A program made the position numbers and the translations under genes. A model generated the notes under the pieces. It had not been told where the DNA came from. It ran no database searches and worked only from the letters and a program-made list of their open reading frames with translations. DNA of 64,000 nt from Blastococcus capsensis. Lineage in GTDB: Bacteria > Actinomycetota > Actinomycetes > Mycobacteriales > Geodermatophilaceae. The DNA is taken from contig NZ_JASNNW010000002.1 of the NCBI RefSeq assembly GCF_030165005.1, positions 186,001-250,000 of the forward strand. The letters are read 5' to 3'. This document shows, one piece after another, positions 24,953 to 33,821 of this stretch (position 1 is its first letter; the number at the start of each line of letters is the position of its first letter).

Positions 24953-26380
24953 TCAGCCGGCGCTGACCACCGGGCGGGCGCGTCCGGGACGAGGCTCGGG
25001 TGGGCGCGGCCCCTCGTGGCGGCGGCTCAGGTAGGTGCCGGCCACGTTTCCGCAGGCGACCACCGGCACCGCGATGAGGGCACCGAAGATGCCGGCGACC
25101 AGCAGCCCCGCAGCGATGGCGAGCACGACCGCCAGCGGGTGCACGTGCACGGCGCGCCCGAGCAGCAGCGGCTGCAGGACGTGCCCCTCCAGCTGCATCA
25201 CCAGGACGACGACGGCCAGCGCGATGAGCGCCTTGATCGGGCCGACGGCGACCAGCGCCACCAGCACCGCGACCGTGCCGGCGAGGAACGACCCGATGAT
25301 GGGGATGAACGCGCCGAGGAACACCAGCGCGGACAGCGGGATGACCAGCGGCACCCCGAGCACCGCCAGCCCGATGCCGATGCCGACGGCGTCGACCAGG
25401 GCCACCACCGCCGTCGCGCGCACGTAGGAGATCAACGTGCGCCACGAGCGCCGGGCCGCCTCGTCGAGGTAGGCGCGCGACCCGCCGGGGAACAGGCCCA
25501 CCATCCACAGCCAGATGGTGCGGCCGTCCTTGAGGAAGAAGAAGAGGGTGAACAGCGCCAGGACGATGCCGGTGAAGACCTCGCCGACCGTCGTCGCGGT
25601 GGTGATCGCCCCGGTGGCCAGTTCCTCCTCGTTGCTGACGAGGAACTCCTGCGCCTGGCCGACCGCCTCCTCGAGCTGGTTCGCCGTGATCGGGAAGCTG
25701 CGGACCACGAAGCTCTCGACCTGCTCGAGCCCCTCGCTGACCTGGTTGGCCAGGTCGGCGAACCCCGCGATGACCCGGTTGACCACCAGCGTGATGATTC
25801 CGGCGACGACGCCCAGGCCGACGAGCAGCATCGCGAAGGCGGCCAGCGAGCTCGGCCAGCCGTGCCGCACCAGCGCCGCCGCGCCCGGTTGCAGGAGGGC
25901 GGCGAGCAGCAGCGCCACGATCACCGGCACGACGACGACGGCGACGTAGGCCATCGCGTAGAGCAGCGCGTACAGGCCGGCCAGCACGATCAGCACCCGC
26001 CACGACCACGCGGCCGCCGTGCGCAGCGCCGTCGGCACGCCGTCCTCGACGTGCCCGCGCCGGTGGGTCGGGACCAGGCCGCGGTCCCGGTCGCCGCGGC
26101 GGCGCGGCGGCCCGCCCCCGGGCGGGCCGCTGACCCCGCCGGGGCCCAGCGGGCCGTCCAGATCGGGGGCCCCCGGCTCTGGGCTGCCCAGGCGGATCCG
26201 GTCCTCGCCGTCGGCCTCGGAACCGTCGCCGGGCGGGACGTCGGTCGCCGGCCCGTCGTCGTGGTGCGGAAAGGTGTGGTCGTGGGCGAACCGGTCGTAC
26301 CACGCGTGCGGATCGTGCTCCCGGGCGGCGCGGATGCGTTCCCGCGCCCGCGCGGTCAGGTCGTTGGCGCGGCGCAGCAT
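24953..26380 (-). CDS. AI-2E family transporter (DUF20 membrane protein)
   Basis: A 475-residue membrane protein of the AI-2 exporter/UPF0118 family, whose members export signalling molecules or act as ion/H+ antiporters. About 120 hydrophilic, acidic and Gly/Pro-rich N-terminal residues precede eight or so membrane segments (from WRVLIVLAGLYALLYAMAYV to ILAIAAGLLVAGIFGALIAVP-like end). The typical FFFLKDGRTIWLW and LVFLGAFIPIIGSFLAG motifs are present. The C-terminal tail is Pro/Arg-rich. ATG at 26380 has GGAGG about 6 nt upstream. It is divergent from purB (127-bp gap) and convergent with purD. Confidence 0.88.
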   Translation of the reverse strand: MLRRANDLTARARERIRAAREHDPHAWYDRFAHDHTFPHHDDGPATDVPPGDGSEADGEDRIRLGSPEPGAPDLDGPLGPGGVSGPPGGGPPRRRGDRDRGLVPTHRRGHVEDGVPTALRTAAAWSWRVLIVLAGLYALLYAMAYVAVVVVPVIVALLLAALLQPGAAALVRHGWPSSLAAFAMLLVGLGVVAGIITLVVNRVIAGFADLANQVSEGLEQVESFVVRSFPITANQLEEAVGQAQEFLVSNEEELATGAITTATTVGEVFTGIVLALFTLFFFLKDGRTIWLWMVGLFPGGSRAYLDEAARRSWRTLISYVRATAVVALVDAVGIGIGLAVLGVPLVIPLSALVFLGAFIPIIGSFLAGTVAVLVALVAVGPIKALIALAVVVLVMQLEGHVLQPLLLGRAVHVHPLAVVLAIAAGLLVAGIFGALIAVPVVACGNVAGTYLSRRHEGPRPPEPRPGRARPVVSAG

Positions 26381-26507
26381 CGCGCACCTCCGGGGCGGGC
26401 AGTAGGGACCTGGACGATCATCGAAGCCCCACAGCGGGGTCCCCGCCAGCCCTGCGGGACAATGCCCCCGTGGTGCGACGAGCTGAGCAGTGGCAGGCGG
26501 TACCCGC

Positions 26508-27815
26508 ATGATCGAGCGCTACACGCTCCCGGAGATGGGGCGCGTCTGGAGCGACCAGCACAAGTACGAGCTGTGGTGCCGGGTCGAGACCCTGGTCCTC
26601 GAGGCCCACGCGGCAGCCGGACGGGTCCCCGCCGACGTCGTCGAACCGGTGCGCAACGCCCCGCCGCCGGCCCCGGAGCGGGTCGCGGAGATCGAGGAGA
26701 CGACGCAGCACGACGTCATCGCCTTCCTCACGGCGTGGGCCGACAACACCGAACCGCGCTCGGCGGCCGCGTACGTCCACCACGGCATGACGTCGTCGGA
26801 CCTGCTGGACACGGCGCTCGCGGTGCAGCTCACCGACGCCACCGACGTGCTGCTGGCCAAGGCCGACCGGCTGGTGGCGGTGCTGCGGGACCACGGGCTG
26901 GCGCACCGGGACACGATCAAGGTGGGCCGCACCCACGGCGTGCACGCCGAGCCGGACGTGTGGGGGCACCGGGTCGCCGACCTCGCCTTCGCCGCGGCTC
27001 GCTCGCGGGACCGGCTGCGGGCGGCGCGCGAGCGTGTCGGCGTCGTCGCCATCTCCGGCGCCGTCGGCACGTACTCGCTGATCGATCCGTCGGTGGAGGT
27101 CGTCGTGGCCGAGGCCCTCGGCCTGCGGCCGGCCGAGGCCTCGACCCAGGTGGTGCTGCGCGACTCGATCAGCGAGTGGGTCTCCGCGCTGGCGATCATC
27201 GCGACGGTCTGCGAGGCCGTCGCCCTGGAGGTGCGGCACGGCCAGCGCACCGAGGTGCGCGAGCTGTCGGAGGCGTTCGGGTCGGGCCAGAAGGGCTCGA
27301 GCGCGATGCCGCACAAGAAGAACCCGATCCGCTCCGAACGCATCGCCGGGCTGGCCCGCGTGGTGCGGGCGGCGATCGTGCCGGTGATGGAGGGCATCCC
27401 GCTGTGGCACGAGCGCGACATCTCGCACTCGTCCACCGAGCGGGTCTTCCTGCCCGACGCCGCGATCACCACCGACTACCTGCTGCACCTGACCACCGGG
27501 CTGGTGGAGAACCTGGTGGTGGACGACGAGCGCATGCGCGCCAACCTGGAGTCGACCGGCGGGCTGATCTACACCTCGTCGGTGCTGCTGGAGCTGGTGG
27601 AGAGCGGGTCGTCCCGCGAGGACGCCTACGCACTCGTGCAGTCAGCCGCGATGGAGACCTGGAAGAGCGGGACGCCGTTCCGCGAGACGCTGCGGGAGCG
27701 CGCCTCGTCGTCCGGCCTGACGCTGGACGAGGCGCGGCTGGACGAGATCTGCCGGCCGGAGCAGTACGTGGCCAACCTCGGTCCGCTGTTCGACCGGCTG
27801 GCCGCACTGTCGTGA
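26508..27815 (+). CDS. purB: Adenylosuccinate lyase
   Basis: Eliminates fumarate from SAICAR and from adenylosuccinate, acting twice in purine synthesis. The 435-residue protein begins MIERYTLPEMGRVWSD and carries the superfamily signature SSAMPHKKNPIRSE, the catalytic-His region VGRTHGVHAEPDVWG and the TSSDLLDTA motif. ATG at 26508 has GGCGG 7 nt upstream. GACAAT at 26458-26463 is a plausible -10, giving a short leader of about 38 nt. purC follows 55 nt later. Confidence 0.97.
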   Translation: MIERYTLPEMGRVWSDQHKYELWCRVETLVLEAHAAAGRVPADVVEPVRNAPPPAPERVAEIEETTQHDVIAFLTAWADNTEPRSAAAYVHHGMTSSDLLDTALAVQLTDATDVLLAKADRLVAVLRDHGLAHRDTIKVGRTHGVHAEPDVWGHRVADLAFAAARSRDRLRAARERVGVVAISGAVGTYSLIDPSVEVVVAEALGLRPAEASTQVVLRDSISEWVSALAIIATVCEAVALEVRHGQRTEVRELSEAFGSGQKGSSAMPHKKNPIRSERIAGLARVVRAAIVPVMEGIPLWHERDISHSSTERVFLPDAAITTDYLLHLTTGLVENLVVDDERMRANLESTGGLIYTSSVLLELVESGSSREDAYALVQSAAMETWKSGTPFRETLRERASSSGLTLDEARLDEICRPEQYVANLGPLFDRLAALS

Positions 27816-27870
27816 GCGGTTCTGTGATCGACCGGCTCCGCCGGGCGAGGAGCGAGCCGGTGACCTCGTG

Positions 27871-28758
27871 ATGGACCTGCCCCTCGTCGCCCGCGGCAAG
27901 GTGCGGGAGATCTACGACGCCGGATCCGACCGGCTGCTGCTCGTGGCGTCGGACCGGATCTCGGCCTACGACCACGTGCTGCCCACGCAGATCCCCGACA
28001 AGGGGCGGGTGCTCACCCAGCTGTCGGTGTGGTGGTTCGAGCAGCTGGCCCCGGTGCTGTCGTCGTTCGGGGCGTCCCACCACCTGGTGTCGGCGGCTCC
28101 GGGGGCGGACGACGGGGTGCCGACGTCGGTGGCCGGGCGGGCGATGCTCGTGCGGCGGCTGGAGATGCTGCCCGTGGAATGCGTGACCCGCGGCTACCTG
28201 TCGGGGTCGGGGACGGTGGAGTACCAGCGCACCGGATCCATCCGCGACGTGGCGCTGCCGTCCGGTCTGGTCGAGGGCTCCCGGCTGCCGTCGCCGGTGT
28301 TCACGCCGTCGACCAAGGCAGAGGTGGGGGAGCACGACGAGGCGATCGACTTCGCGGCCGTGGAGGCCGCCGTCGGCGCGGCCCGGGCCGCCGAGCTGCG
28401 CGAGCTGACGCTGGCGCTCTACCGGCGGGGTGCTGAGATCGCGGCCGGCGCGGGCATCGTGCTGGCCGACACCAAGTTCGAGTTCGGGCTGGCCCCGGAC
28501 TCCGCGGACGGAAGGCAGGGCCTGGTGCTCGGCGACGAGGTGCTCACCCCCGACTCGTCGCGCTTCTGGCCGGCCGGCACGTGGGCTCCGGGCTCGGTGC
28601 AGCCCTCGTACGACAAACAGTTCGTGCGCGACTGGCTGACGTCGTCCGGCTGGGACCGCGTCTCGCCGCCGCCGGAGCTCCCCGCCGACGTCGTCGCCGC
28701 GACCCGCGAGCGCTACGTGACGGCCTACGAGCAGCTGACCGGCCGCCGCTTCGCTTGA
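27871..28758 (+). CDS. purC: SAICAR synthetase
   Basis: Ligates aspartate to CAIR using ATP. The 295-residue length is typical of actinobacteria. Motifs include the N-terminal ATP-binding region GKVREIYDAGSDRLLLVASD, RRLEMLPVECVTRGYLSGS, and the signature VLADTKFEFGL followed by DEVLTPDSSRFWP. The ATG at 27871 immediately follows a GTG (27868), either of which could initiate. In the expected order purC-purS-purQ-purL this gene is followed by purS, but here a DUF559-type gene with flanking palindromes is interposed. Confidence 0.97.
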   Translation: MDLPLVARGKVREIYDAGSDRLLLVASDRISAYDHVLPTQIPDKGRVLTQLSVWWFEQLAPVLSSFGASHHLVSAAPGADDGVPTSVAGRAMLVRRLEMLPVECVTRGYLSGSGTVEYQRTGSIRDVALPSGLVEGSRLPSPVFTPSTKAEVGEHDEAIDFAAVEAAVGAARAAELRELTLALYRRGAEIAAGAGIVLADTKFEFGLAPDSADGRQGLVLGDEVLTPDSSRFWPAGTWAPGSVQPSYDKQFVRDWLTSSGWDRVSPPPELPADVVAATRERYVTAYEQLTGRRFA

Positions 28759-28787
28759 CCCGGCCCGCCGGTGCGCACGTCCCCCGC

Positions 28788-28844
28788 CGAGTGCGACGAA
28801 CTCGTGGCCGTCAGCCGCTGATCGCCACGACTCCGTCGCACTCG
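28788..28844. repeat. Imperfect palindrome, left flank of the DUF559 gene
   Basis: The arm starting CGAGTGCGACGAACTCG (28788-28808) pairs with the arm ending CGTCGCACTCG (28824-28844); 19 of 21 positions match around a 15-nt loop. A related palindrome lies on the other side of the gene at 29786. It may be the purC terminator, an element associated with the inserted gene, or both. Confidence 0.7.
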
Positions 28845-28899
28845 CTGGGCCTGTGGACGAGCCCAGCGGGCGACGGCCGCCGCCCGGCAGGCTGCGCCC

Positions 28900-29781
28900 G
28901 TGCCGACCCCGCCCGTCCCGCCGCGCGTGCTGGTGCCGACCAACCGCGCCGGGGCCCGCTCGGCCGGCATCAGCGACTGGCAGCTGCGGCACGCGGGGAT
29001 CGTCCGGATGTCGCGGGACACCTACCTGCCGCGAGCTGCCAGCGACGTGCTGCGGCAGCGCATCGACGCCGTCCTCCTGGGCGCACCTCCCGAGGCGGTC
29101 CTCAGCCACCTGACGGCTGCAGCGCTGTGGGGCTATGAGGTGCCGCTGGTGGCCGACGACCGGCGAGTGCACCTGTCCGTGCCCGTGGAGCGTCGCGTGC
29201 GGTCCCGCGCCGATCGCGTCGTCCACGCCGCCGCTGTGCCGGCTCCGGAGACGCGTCGCCTCAGCGGTCTCCTGGTCACCTCGCCCAGCCGGACCTGGAT
29301 CGATCTCGCGGCGGTGCTGCCGCCGGGGGCGCTGCTCGCGGTGACCGACCAGATGCTGGCCGGGGGATTCCCAGCGGACGAGTTCCCGAACATCGTCCGA
29401 CGGTCCCGCGGACGCCGAGGTGCCGCCCGGGCCCGGGCAGTCATGTCCATCGGCGACCCGCTGGCCGGTTCGCCGATGGAGTCGGTCCTCCGGTGGCTGA
29501 TCCATGAGGCGGGGCTGCCGCGCCCGGTGCTCCAGCACGTCGTCCGGGACGACTCCGGCCGGTTCGTGGCGAGCGTGGACATGGCGTGGCCGGAGCGGCG
29601 GGTCCTCGTGGAGTTCGACGGGGACGTCCACCGCGAGCGGCGGGTCTTCGTGAACGATCTCCGCAGGCAGAACGGAATCGTGCTGGCCGGGTGGCGGGTC
29701 CTGCGGTTCAGCTCGGCCGACGTCCTCGGTCGTCAGGCCGCGGTGGTCGGGCTGCTCGCCGGCGCCCTGTCCGGCAGCTGA
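28900..29781 (+). CDS. DUF559 / AbiEi-like protein with PD-(D/E)xK-type C-terminal domain
   Basis: A 293-residue protein of a type common and multi-copy in actinobacteria. The N-terminal 90 residues form a winged-helix-like region resembling AbiEi antitoxins (ISDWQLRHAGIVRMSRDTYL, then ALWGYEVPL). The C-terminal part resembles Vsr/DUF559 nucleases: DMAWPERRVLVEFDGDVH contains the Asp and Glu-Phe-Asp-Gly-Asp pattern, followed by RRQNGIVLAGWRVLRFSSADVL. DNA cleavage is therefore possible but unproven. No toxin partner is adjacent. It sits alone between purC and purS, flanked by related imperfect palindromes. GTG 28900 lies 6 nt after CAGGCT, a weak -10. Confidence 0.75.
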   Translation: MPTPPVPPRVLVPTNRAGARSAGISDWQLRHAGIVRMSRDTYLPRAASDVLRQRIDAVLLGAPPEAVLSHLTAAALWGYEVPLVADDRRVHLSVPVERRVRSRADRVVHAAAVPAPETRRLSGLLVTSPSRTWIDLAAVLPPGALLAVTDQMLAGGFPADEFPNIVRRSRGRRGAARARAVMSIGDPLAGSPMESVLRWLIHEAGLPRPVLQHVVRDDSGRFVASVDMAWPERRVLVEFDGDVHRERRVFVNDLRRQNGIVLAGWRVLRFSSADVLGRQAAVVGLLAGALSGS

Positions 29782-29785
29782 CGGA

Positions 29786-29843
29786 CGAGTGCGACGTACT
29801 GGTGGTCATCGAGGCCGTGATGGCCACGAGTTCGTCGCAGTCG
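29786..29843. repeat. Imperfect palindrome, right flank of the DUF559 gene
   Basis: CGAGTGCGACGTACTGGTGG (29786-29805) and CCACGAGTTCGTCGCAGTCG (29824-29843) form an imperfect stem with an 18-nt loop, starting 5 nt after the stop codon. Its left arm matches the left-flank element at 17 of 20 positions, and its right arm is similarly close. Confidence 0.7.
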
Positions 29844-29895
29844 AAGGGTGGTGCTTCTCCCGGGCCGCGCGTGCCGAGGGCCGGCCACGGCCCGG

Positions 29896-29901
29896 TACCC
29901 T
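29896..29901 (+). promoter_or_regulatory. -10 element of leaderless purS
   Basis: TACCCT is 7 nt upstream of the purS GTG. It gives purS-purQ-purL their own promoter downstream of the interposed DUF559 gene. Confidence 0.45.
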
Positions 29902-29908
29902 CGTCGGC

Positions 29909-30148
29909 GTGTCCCGGGTGGTCGTCGACGTGGTCCTCAAGCCGGAGATCTCCGACCCGCAGGGGCAGGCGGTGCTCGGAGCGCTGGGCCGGCTCGGCCA
30001 CGACAGCATCACGAGCGTCCGCCAGGGCAAGCACTTCGTGCTCGAGGTCGACGGCACCCCTGACGAGGCGGAGCTGAAGCAGATCGCCGAGACACTGCTG
30101 GCGAACCCGGTCATCGAGGACGTCGAGCTGCACCTCCCCACCGACTGA
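29909..30148 (+). CDS. purS: FGAM synthase subunit PurS
   Basis: The small structural subunit of the three-part phosphoribosylformylglycinamidine synthase, which helps pass ammonia from PurQ to PurL. The 79-residue protein begins [19 protein letters not shown] and includes [13 protein letters not shown], typical of the family. GTG at 29909 is supported by family length and by a -10 hexamer 7 nt upstream. purQ starts 11 nt after the stop. Confidence 0.94.
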   Translation: MSRVVVDVVLKPEISDPQGQAVLGALGRLGHDSITSVRQGKHFVLEVDGTPDEAELKQIAETLLANPVIEDVELHLPTD

Positions 30149-30159
30149 GAGAGACCGCT

Positions 30160-30831
30160 GTGCGCATCGGTGTCATCACCTTCCCGGGTTCCCTGGACGA
30201 CGTCGACGCCGCGCGCGCGGTGCGCCTGGCCGGCGGTGACCCGATCAGCCTGTGGCATGCCGACCACGACCTGAAGGACGTCGACGCCGTCGTCCTCCCG
30301 GGCGGGTTCTCCTACGGCGACTACCTGCGCGCCGGAGCCATCGCGGCGCGCGCGCCCCTGATGCAGGACGTCGTCGACCGCGCGAAGCAGGGCATGCCGG
30401 TGCTCGGCATCTGCAACGGCTTCCAGGTGCTGTGCGAGGCGGGCCTGCTGCCGGGGGCGCTCACCCGCAACAGCCACCTGCACTTCCGCAACCGCGACCA
30501 GGTGCTGCAGGTGGAGCGGGCCGACACGTCGTGGACGCACGCCTACGAGACCGGCCAGCGCATCGTGATCCCCGTGAAGAACGGCGAGGGCCGCTACGTC
30601 GCCGCCGACGCCGACCTCGACCGCCTGGAGGGGGAGGGCCGCGTCGTGTTCCGCTACGTCGGCGGCAACCCCAACGGGTCCAGCCGCGACATCGCCGGCG
30701 TCACCGGCGCGGACGGCCGCGTGGTGGGGCTCATGCCGCACCCCGAGCACGCGATCGAGGACCTCACCGGACCGTCGACCGACGGCCTCGGCTTCTTCAC
30801 CAGCGTCCTGAAGGCGGTCGTGAGCGCGTGA
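30160..30831 (+). CDS. purQ: FGAM synthase glutaminase subunit PurQ
   Basis: A class I glutamine amidotransferase supplying ammonia for conversion of FGAR to FGAM. The 223-residue protein has the nucleophile Cys85 in GICNGFQVL and the His-Glu pair in PHPEHAIE; it begins [23 protein letters not shown] start with GAGAGAG just upstream. Its stop overlaps the purL GTG start, so the subunits are translationally coupled. Confidence 0.97.
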   Translation: MRIGVITFPGSLDDVDAARAVRLAGGDPISLWHADHDLKDVDAVVLPGGFSYGDYLRAGAIAARAPLMQDVVDRAKQGMPVLGICNGFQVLCEAGLLPGALTRNSHLHFRNRDQVLQVERADTSWTHAYETGQRIVIPVKNGEGRYVAADADLDRLEGEGRVVFRYVGGNPNGSSRDIAGVTGADGRVVGLMPHPEHAIEDLTGPSTDGLGFFTSVLKAVVSA

Positions 30832-33209
30832 GCGGCGACGGAACGGCGGGTCAGGCCAGCGCCACCGCGGGCCTCTCCGAGCTCGACACCGGCCCGGGCC
30901 GGTTGGGCAACCGGCTCGATACCGTCGACCTGGCGGAAAGCACCCCCGACGACGAGCAGCCCTATGCGGAGCTGGGCCTCGAGGCCGACGAGTACGCCCG
31001 GATCAAGGAGATCCTCGGCCGCCGGCCCACCACCGCCGAGCTGGCGATGTACAGCGTCATGTGGAGCGAGCACTGCTCCTACAAGTCCAGCAAGGTGCAC
31101 CTGCGGCAGTTCGGCGACCTCCCGCCCAGCGACGCCCTCCTGGTCGGCATCGGCGAGAACGCCGGCGTCGTCGACGTCGGGGACGGCTACGCGGTCACCT
31201 TCAAGGTCGAGTCGCACAACCACCCGAGCTACGTCGAGCCCTACCAGGGCGCGGCGACCGGCGTGGGCGGCATCGTCCGCGACATCCTCACCATGGGCGC
31301 GCGCCCGATCGCGGTCATGGACTCGCTGCGGTTCGGCCGGGCCGATGCCCCCGACACCGCCCGGGTGCTGCCCGGCGTCGTCGCCGGCGTGGGCGGCTAC
31401 GGCAACTGCCTGGGCCTGCCCAACATCGGCGGCGAGCTGCTCTTCGACGACTGCTACGCCGGCAACCCGCTGGTCAACGCGCTGTGCGTCGGCGTCATGA
31501 AGCACGAGGACGTGCGGCTGGCCAAGGCCGAGGGCGTGGGCAGCAAGGTCATCCTGTTCGGCGCCCGCACCGGCGGCGACGGCATCGGCGGCGTCTCCGT
31601 GTTGGCGAGCGAGACGTTCGACGCCGAGGGCCCGGCCAAGCGCCCGAGCGTGCAGGTGGGCGACCCGTTCACCGAGAAGCTGCTCATCGAGGCGTGCCTG
31701 GAGATCTTCGCCGCGGACCTCGTCACGGGCATCCAGGACCTCGGCGGCGCCGGCCTGTCCTGCGCCACGTCCGAGCTGGCCAGCGCGGGCACCGGGGGCA
31801 TGCACGTCGACCTCGACACCGTGCCGCTGCGGGACAGCACCCTGACGCCCGCCGAGATCCTGATGAGCGAGTCGCAGGAGCGCATGTGCGCGATCGTCGA
31901 GCCGGACAAGGTCGGCGCCTTCCTCGCCGTCTGCCGCAAGTGGGAGGTGCTGGCCACCGTCATCGGCGAGGTCACCGCCGGCGACCGGCTCACCGTCGAC
32001 TGGCACGGCGAGCGGATCGTCGACGTCCCGCCGCGGACGGTCGCGCACGAGGGCCCGGTCTACCAGCGGCCGATGCAGCGCCCGGCCGACCTCGACGCGC
32101 TCCGGGCCGACGACCCCGCCCGGCTGCCGCGGCCGCAGACCGGGGCGGAGCTGCAGGCGCACTGGCTGGCCGTCGTCGGCAGCCCGGACGGCGCGGACAA
32201 GACGTGGGTGACCGAGCAGTACGACCGCTACGTCCGCGGGAACACCGTGCTCGCCCAGCCCGACGACGCGGGCGTGGTGCGGATCGACGAGCAGAGCCAC
32301 CGCGGCATCGCGCTCTCCCTCGACGGCAACGGCCGCTACGCCCGTCTCGACCCGTACACCGGGACGCAGCTCAACCTCGCCGAGGCCTACCGCAACGTCG
32401 CCGTCTCCGGGGCGAAGCCGCTGGCGGTCACCAACTGCCTGAACTTCGGCTCCCCGGAGAACCCCGAGGTCATGTGGCAGTTCGCGCAGGCAGTCCGCGG
32501 TCTCGCCGACGCCTGCCGGGAGCTGGGCCTGCCGGTCACCGGCGGCAACGTCAGCCTCTACAACCAGACCGGCGACGTGGCGATCAACCCGACGCCGGTG
32601 ATCGGCGTCCTGGGCGTGCACGACGACGTCCGCACCCGCGTGCCGTCCGGCTGGCGCGTGCCGGGGGAGACGGTGCTGCTGCTCGGGACCACGGCGGCCG
32701 AGCTCGGCGGATCCGCCTGGGCGAGCGTCGTGCACGGCCATCTCGGCGGGCGGCCACCGGCGGTCGACCTGGCCGCCGAGCGCGCGCTGGGCGACCTGCT
32801 GGCCGCACTCGGCCGGGAGGGCCTGGTCAGCTCCGCGCACGACCTCGCCGACGGCGGCCTGGCGCAGGCGCTGGCCGAGTCCGCACTGCGCTACGGCGTC
32901 GGCGCCCGGCTGGAGCTGGGTAACCTCCCCGCCGCCCTAGACCCGTTCACCGCCCTGTTCAGCGAGTCCACCGCCCGCGCGGTCATCACGACGTCCGACC
33001 CCGGCGGCGTGAAGACCACGGCCCGGTGGGCCGGGGTGCCGGTCACCGAACTGGGGACGACCGGTGGTGGCGCGCTGGCCGTCGGGGATCTGCTCGAGCT
33101 GCCCGTCGACGAGCTGCGGGCCGCCTGGACGGCCACGTTGCCGGCCCTGTTCGGCAGGCCGGAGGTCACGGTCGGCTCCGTCCCGGCGGGCACCGTCCCG
33201 ACCTCCTGA
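30828..33209 (+). CDS. purL: FGAM synthase large subunit PurL
   Basis: The ATP-dependent synthase subunit of the small (bacterial) type, 793 residues. Visible motifs: the catalytic histidine region [15 protein letters not shown], the glycine-rich [48 protein letters not shown]-like ([12 protein letters not shown]) and [18 protein letters not shown]. The GTG at 30828 overlaps the purQ stop. The first 45 residues are a low-complexity extension before the conserved core ([16 protein letters not shown]). A sterol-carrier-like gene overlaps the stop by one base. Confidence 0.97.
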   Translation: MSGDGTAGQASATAGLSELDTGPGRLGNRLDTVDLAESTPDDEQPYAELGLEADEYARIKEILGRRPTTAELAMYSVMWSEHCSYKSSKVHLRQFGDLPPSDALLVGIGENAGVVDVGDGYAVTFKVESHNHPSYVEPYQGAATGVGGIVRDILTMGARPIAVMDSLRFGRADAPDTARVLPGVVAGVGGYGNCLGLPNIGGELLFDDCYAGNPLVNALCVGVMKHEDVRLAKAEGVGSKVILFGARTGGDGIGGVSVLASETFDAEGPAKRPSVQVGDPFTEKLLIEACLEIFAADLVTGIQDLGGAGLSCATSELASAGTGGMHVDLDTVPLRDSTLTPAEILMSESQERMCAIVEPDKVGAFLAVCRKWEVLATVIGEVTAGDRLTVDWHGERIVDVPPRTVAHEGPVYQRPMQRPADLDALRADDPARLPRPQTGAELQAHWLAVVGSPDGADKTWVTEQYDRYVRGNTVLAQPDDAGVVRIDEQSHRGIALSLDGNGRYARLDPYTGTQLNLAEAYRNVAVSGAKPLAVTNCLNFGSPENPEVMWQFAQAVRGLADACRELGLPVTGGNVSLYNQTGDVAINPTPVIGVLGVHDDVRTRVPSGWRVPGETVLLLGTTAAELGGSAWASVVHGHLGGRPPAVDLAAERALGDLLAALGREGLVSSAHDLADGGLAQALAESALRYGVGARLELGNLPAALDPFTALFSESTARAVITTSDPGGVKTTARWAGVPVTELGTTGGGALAVGDLLELPVDELRAAWTATLPALFGRPEVTVGSVPAGTVPTS

Positions 33210-33592
33210 TGCCCGCGGCCGGCCCGATCCCCGCCGAGGAGCTGCGCGCCGCGGTCGACCCGGTGCGGGCCTGGCTCGCCGGGGGAGCCGAGCAGCCGCC
33301 CCGCGCGGTGGTCGGGGTGGCGGTGAAGACCAGCGCCCGCTGGCTGGCCCAGCAGGTGCCGGGGCGCTCCGTGGAGCTGCGGGTGCCCCCGCACGTCGCC
33401 GTCCAGTGCGTCCCGGGGCCGCGGCACACCCGCGGGACGCCGCCCAACGTCGTGGAGACCGACGCGGCGACCTGGCTCCGCCTGGCGACCGGTGCCCTCG
33501 ACTGGGCCACCGCCGTCGCCGAAGGGAAGCTCACCGCCAGCGGCAACCGTGCCGACCTGTCCGGCCACCTCCCCCTGCGCCCGCTGCGATAG
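33209..33592 (+). CDS. Sterol-carrier-like family protein downstream of purL
   Basis: A 127-residue soluble protein of the actinobacterial sterol carrier (SCP-like) family. The pattern [22 protein letters not shown] with [17 protein letters not shown], then a Trp-containing helix and [17 protein letters not shown], matches the family. Its substrate is unknown and the name is only structural. The ATG overlaps the purL stop by one base (TGATG), so it is translated with the FGAM synthase. It is followed by a strong bidirectional hairpin. Confidence 0.78.
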   Translation: MPAAGPIPAEELRAAVDPVRAWLAGGAEQPPRAVVGVAVKTSARWLAQQVPGRSVELRVPPHVAVQCVPGPRHTRGTPPNVVETDAATWLRLATGALDWATAVAEGKLTASGNRADLSGHLPLRPLR

Positions 33593-33625
33593 GGACTTCT
33601 GTCCAGAAGGTCCCCGGAGAAACCA

Positions 33626-33661
33626 CGACGGCGGGGACCCCCGGAGGGATCCCCGCCGTCG
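33626..33661. terminator. Bidirectional terminator hairpin
   Basis: CGACGGCGGGGA (33626-33637) and TCCCCGCCGTCG (33650-33661) form a perfect 12-bp stem, separating the purL operon from the convergent OFA transporter genes. Weaker CCAC/GTGG pairing extends it. Confidence 0.85.
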
Positions 33662-33677
33662 CGGGTGGTCAGGTGGT

Positions 33678-33821
33678 TCAGCCGGTGAAGAGGGCGCTGG
33701 CCGCCTTCACCGTGTTGTAGAGGCCGTAGACCAGCGGAATGCCGACCAGGGTCCAGGCGAAGGCCACCAGGCCCTTGGAGCCCTCCTGGGGCCCGCGGTC
33801 GTCGGTGCGTGCAGTGCTCAT
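33678..33821 (-). CDS. MFS transporter small subunit (47 aa)
   Basis: A 47-residue single-helix membrane protein: a charged N-terminus (MSTARTDDRGPQEGSKG) followed by the hydrophobic segment LVAFAWTLVGIPLVYGLYNT and a short tail VKAASALFTG. Its ATG overlaps the stop of the OFA-family MFS gene (ATGA). Such mini-proteins next to OFA transporters form a recognised family and are thought to be accessory subunits. Too short for most gene finders, but the overlap, composition and position are convincing. Confidence 0.82.
   Translation of the reverse strand: MSTARTDDRGPQEGSKGLVAFAWTLVGIPLVYGLYNTVKAASALFTG

Noticed and set aside
24905-27871. Long plus-strand open frame opposite the AI-2E gene
   Set aside because: It runs antisense to clear membrane-protein coding sequence and then out of frame through purB; composition is shadow-like.
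28788-29843. Insertion sequence ends around the DUF559 gene
   Set aside because: The flanking elements are each internally palindromic rather than a single pair of terminal inverted repeats, no transposase motif is present, and no target duplication is evident.
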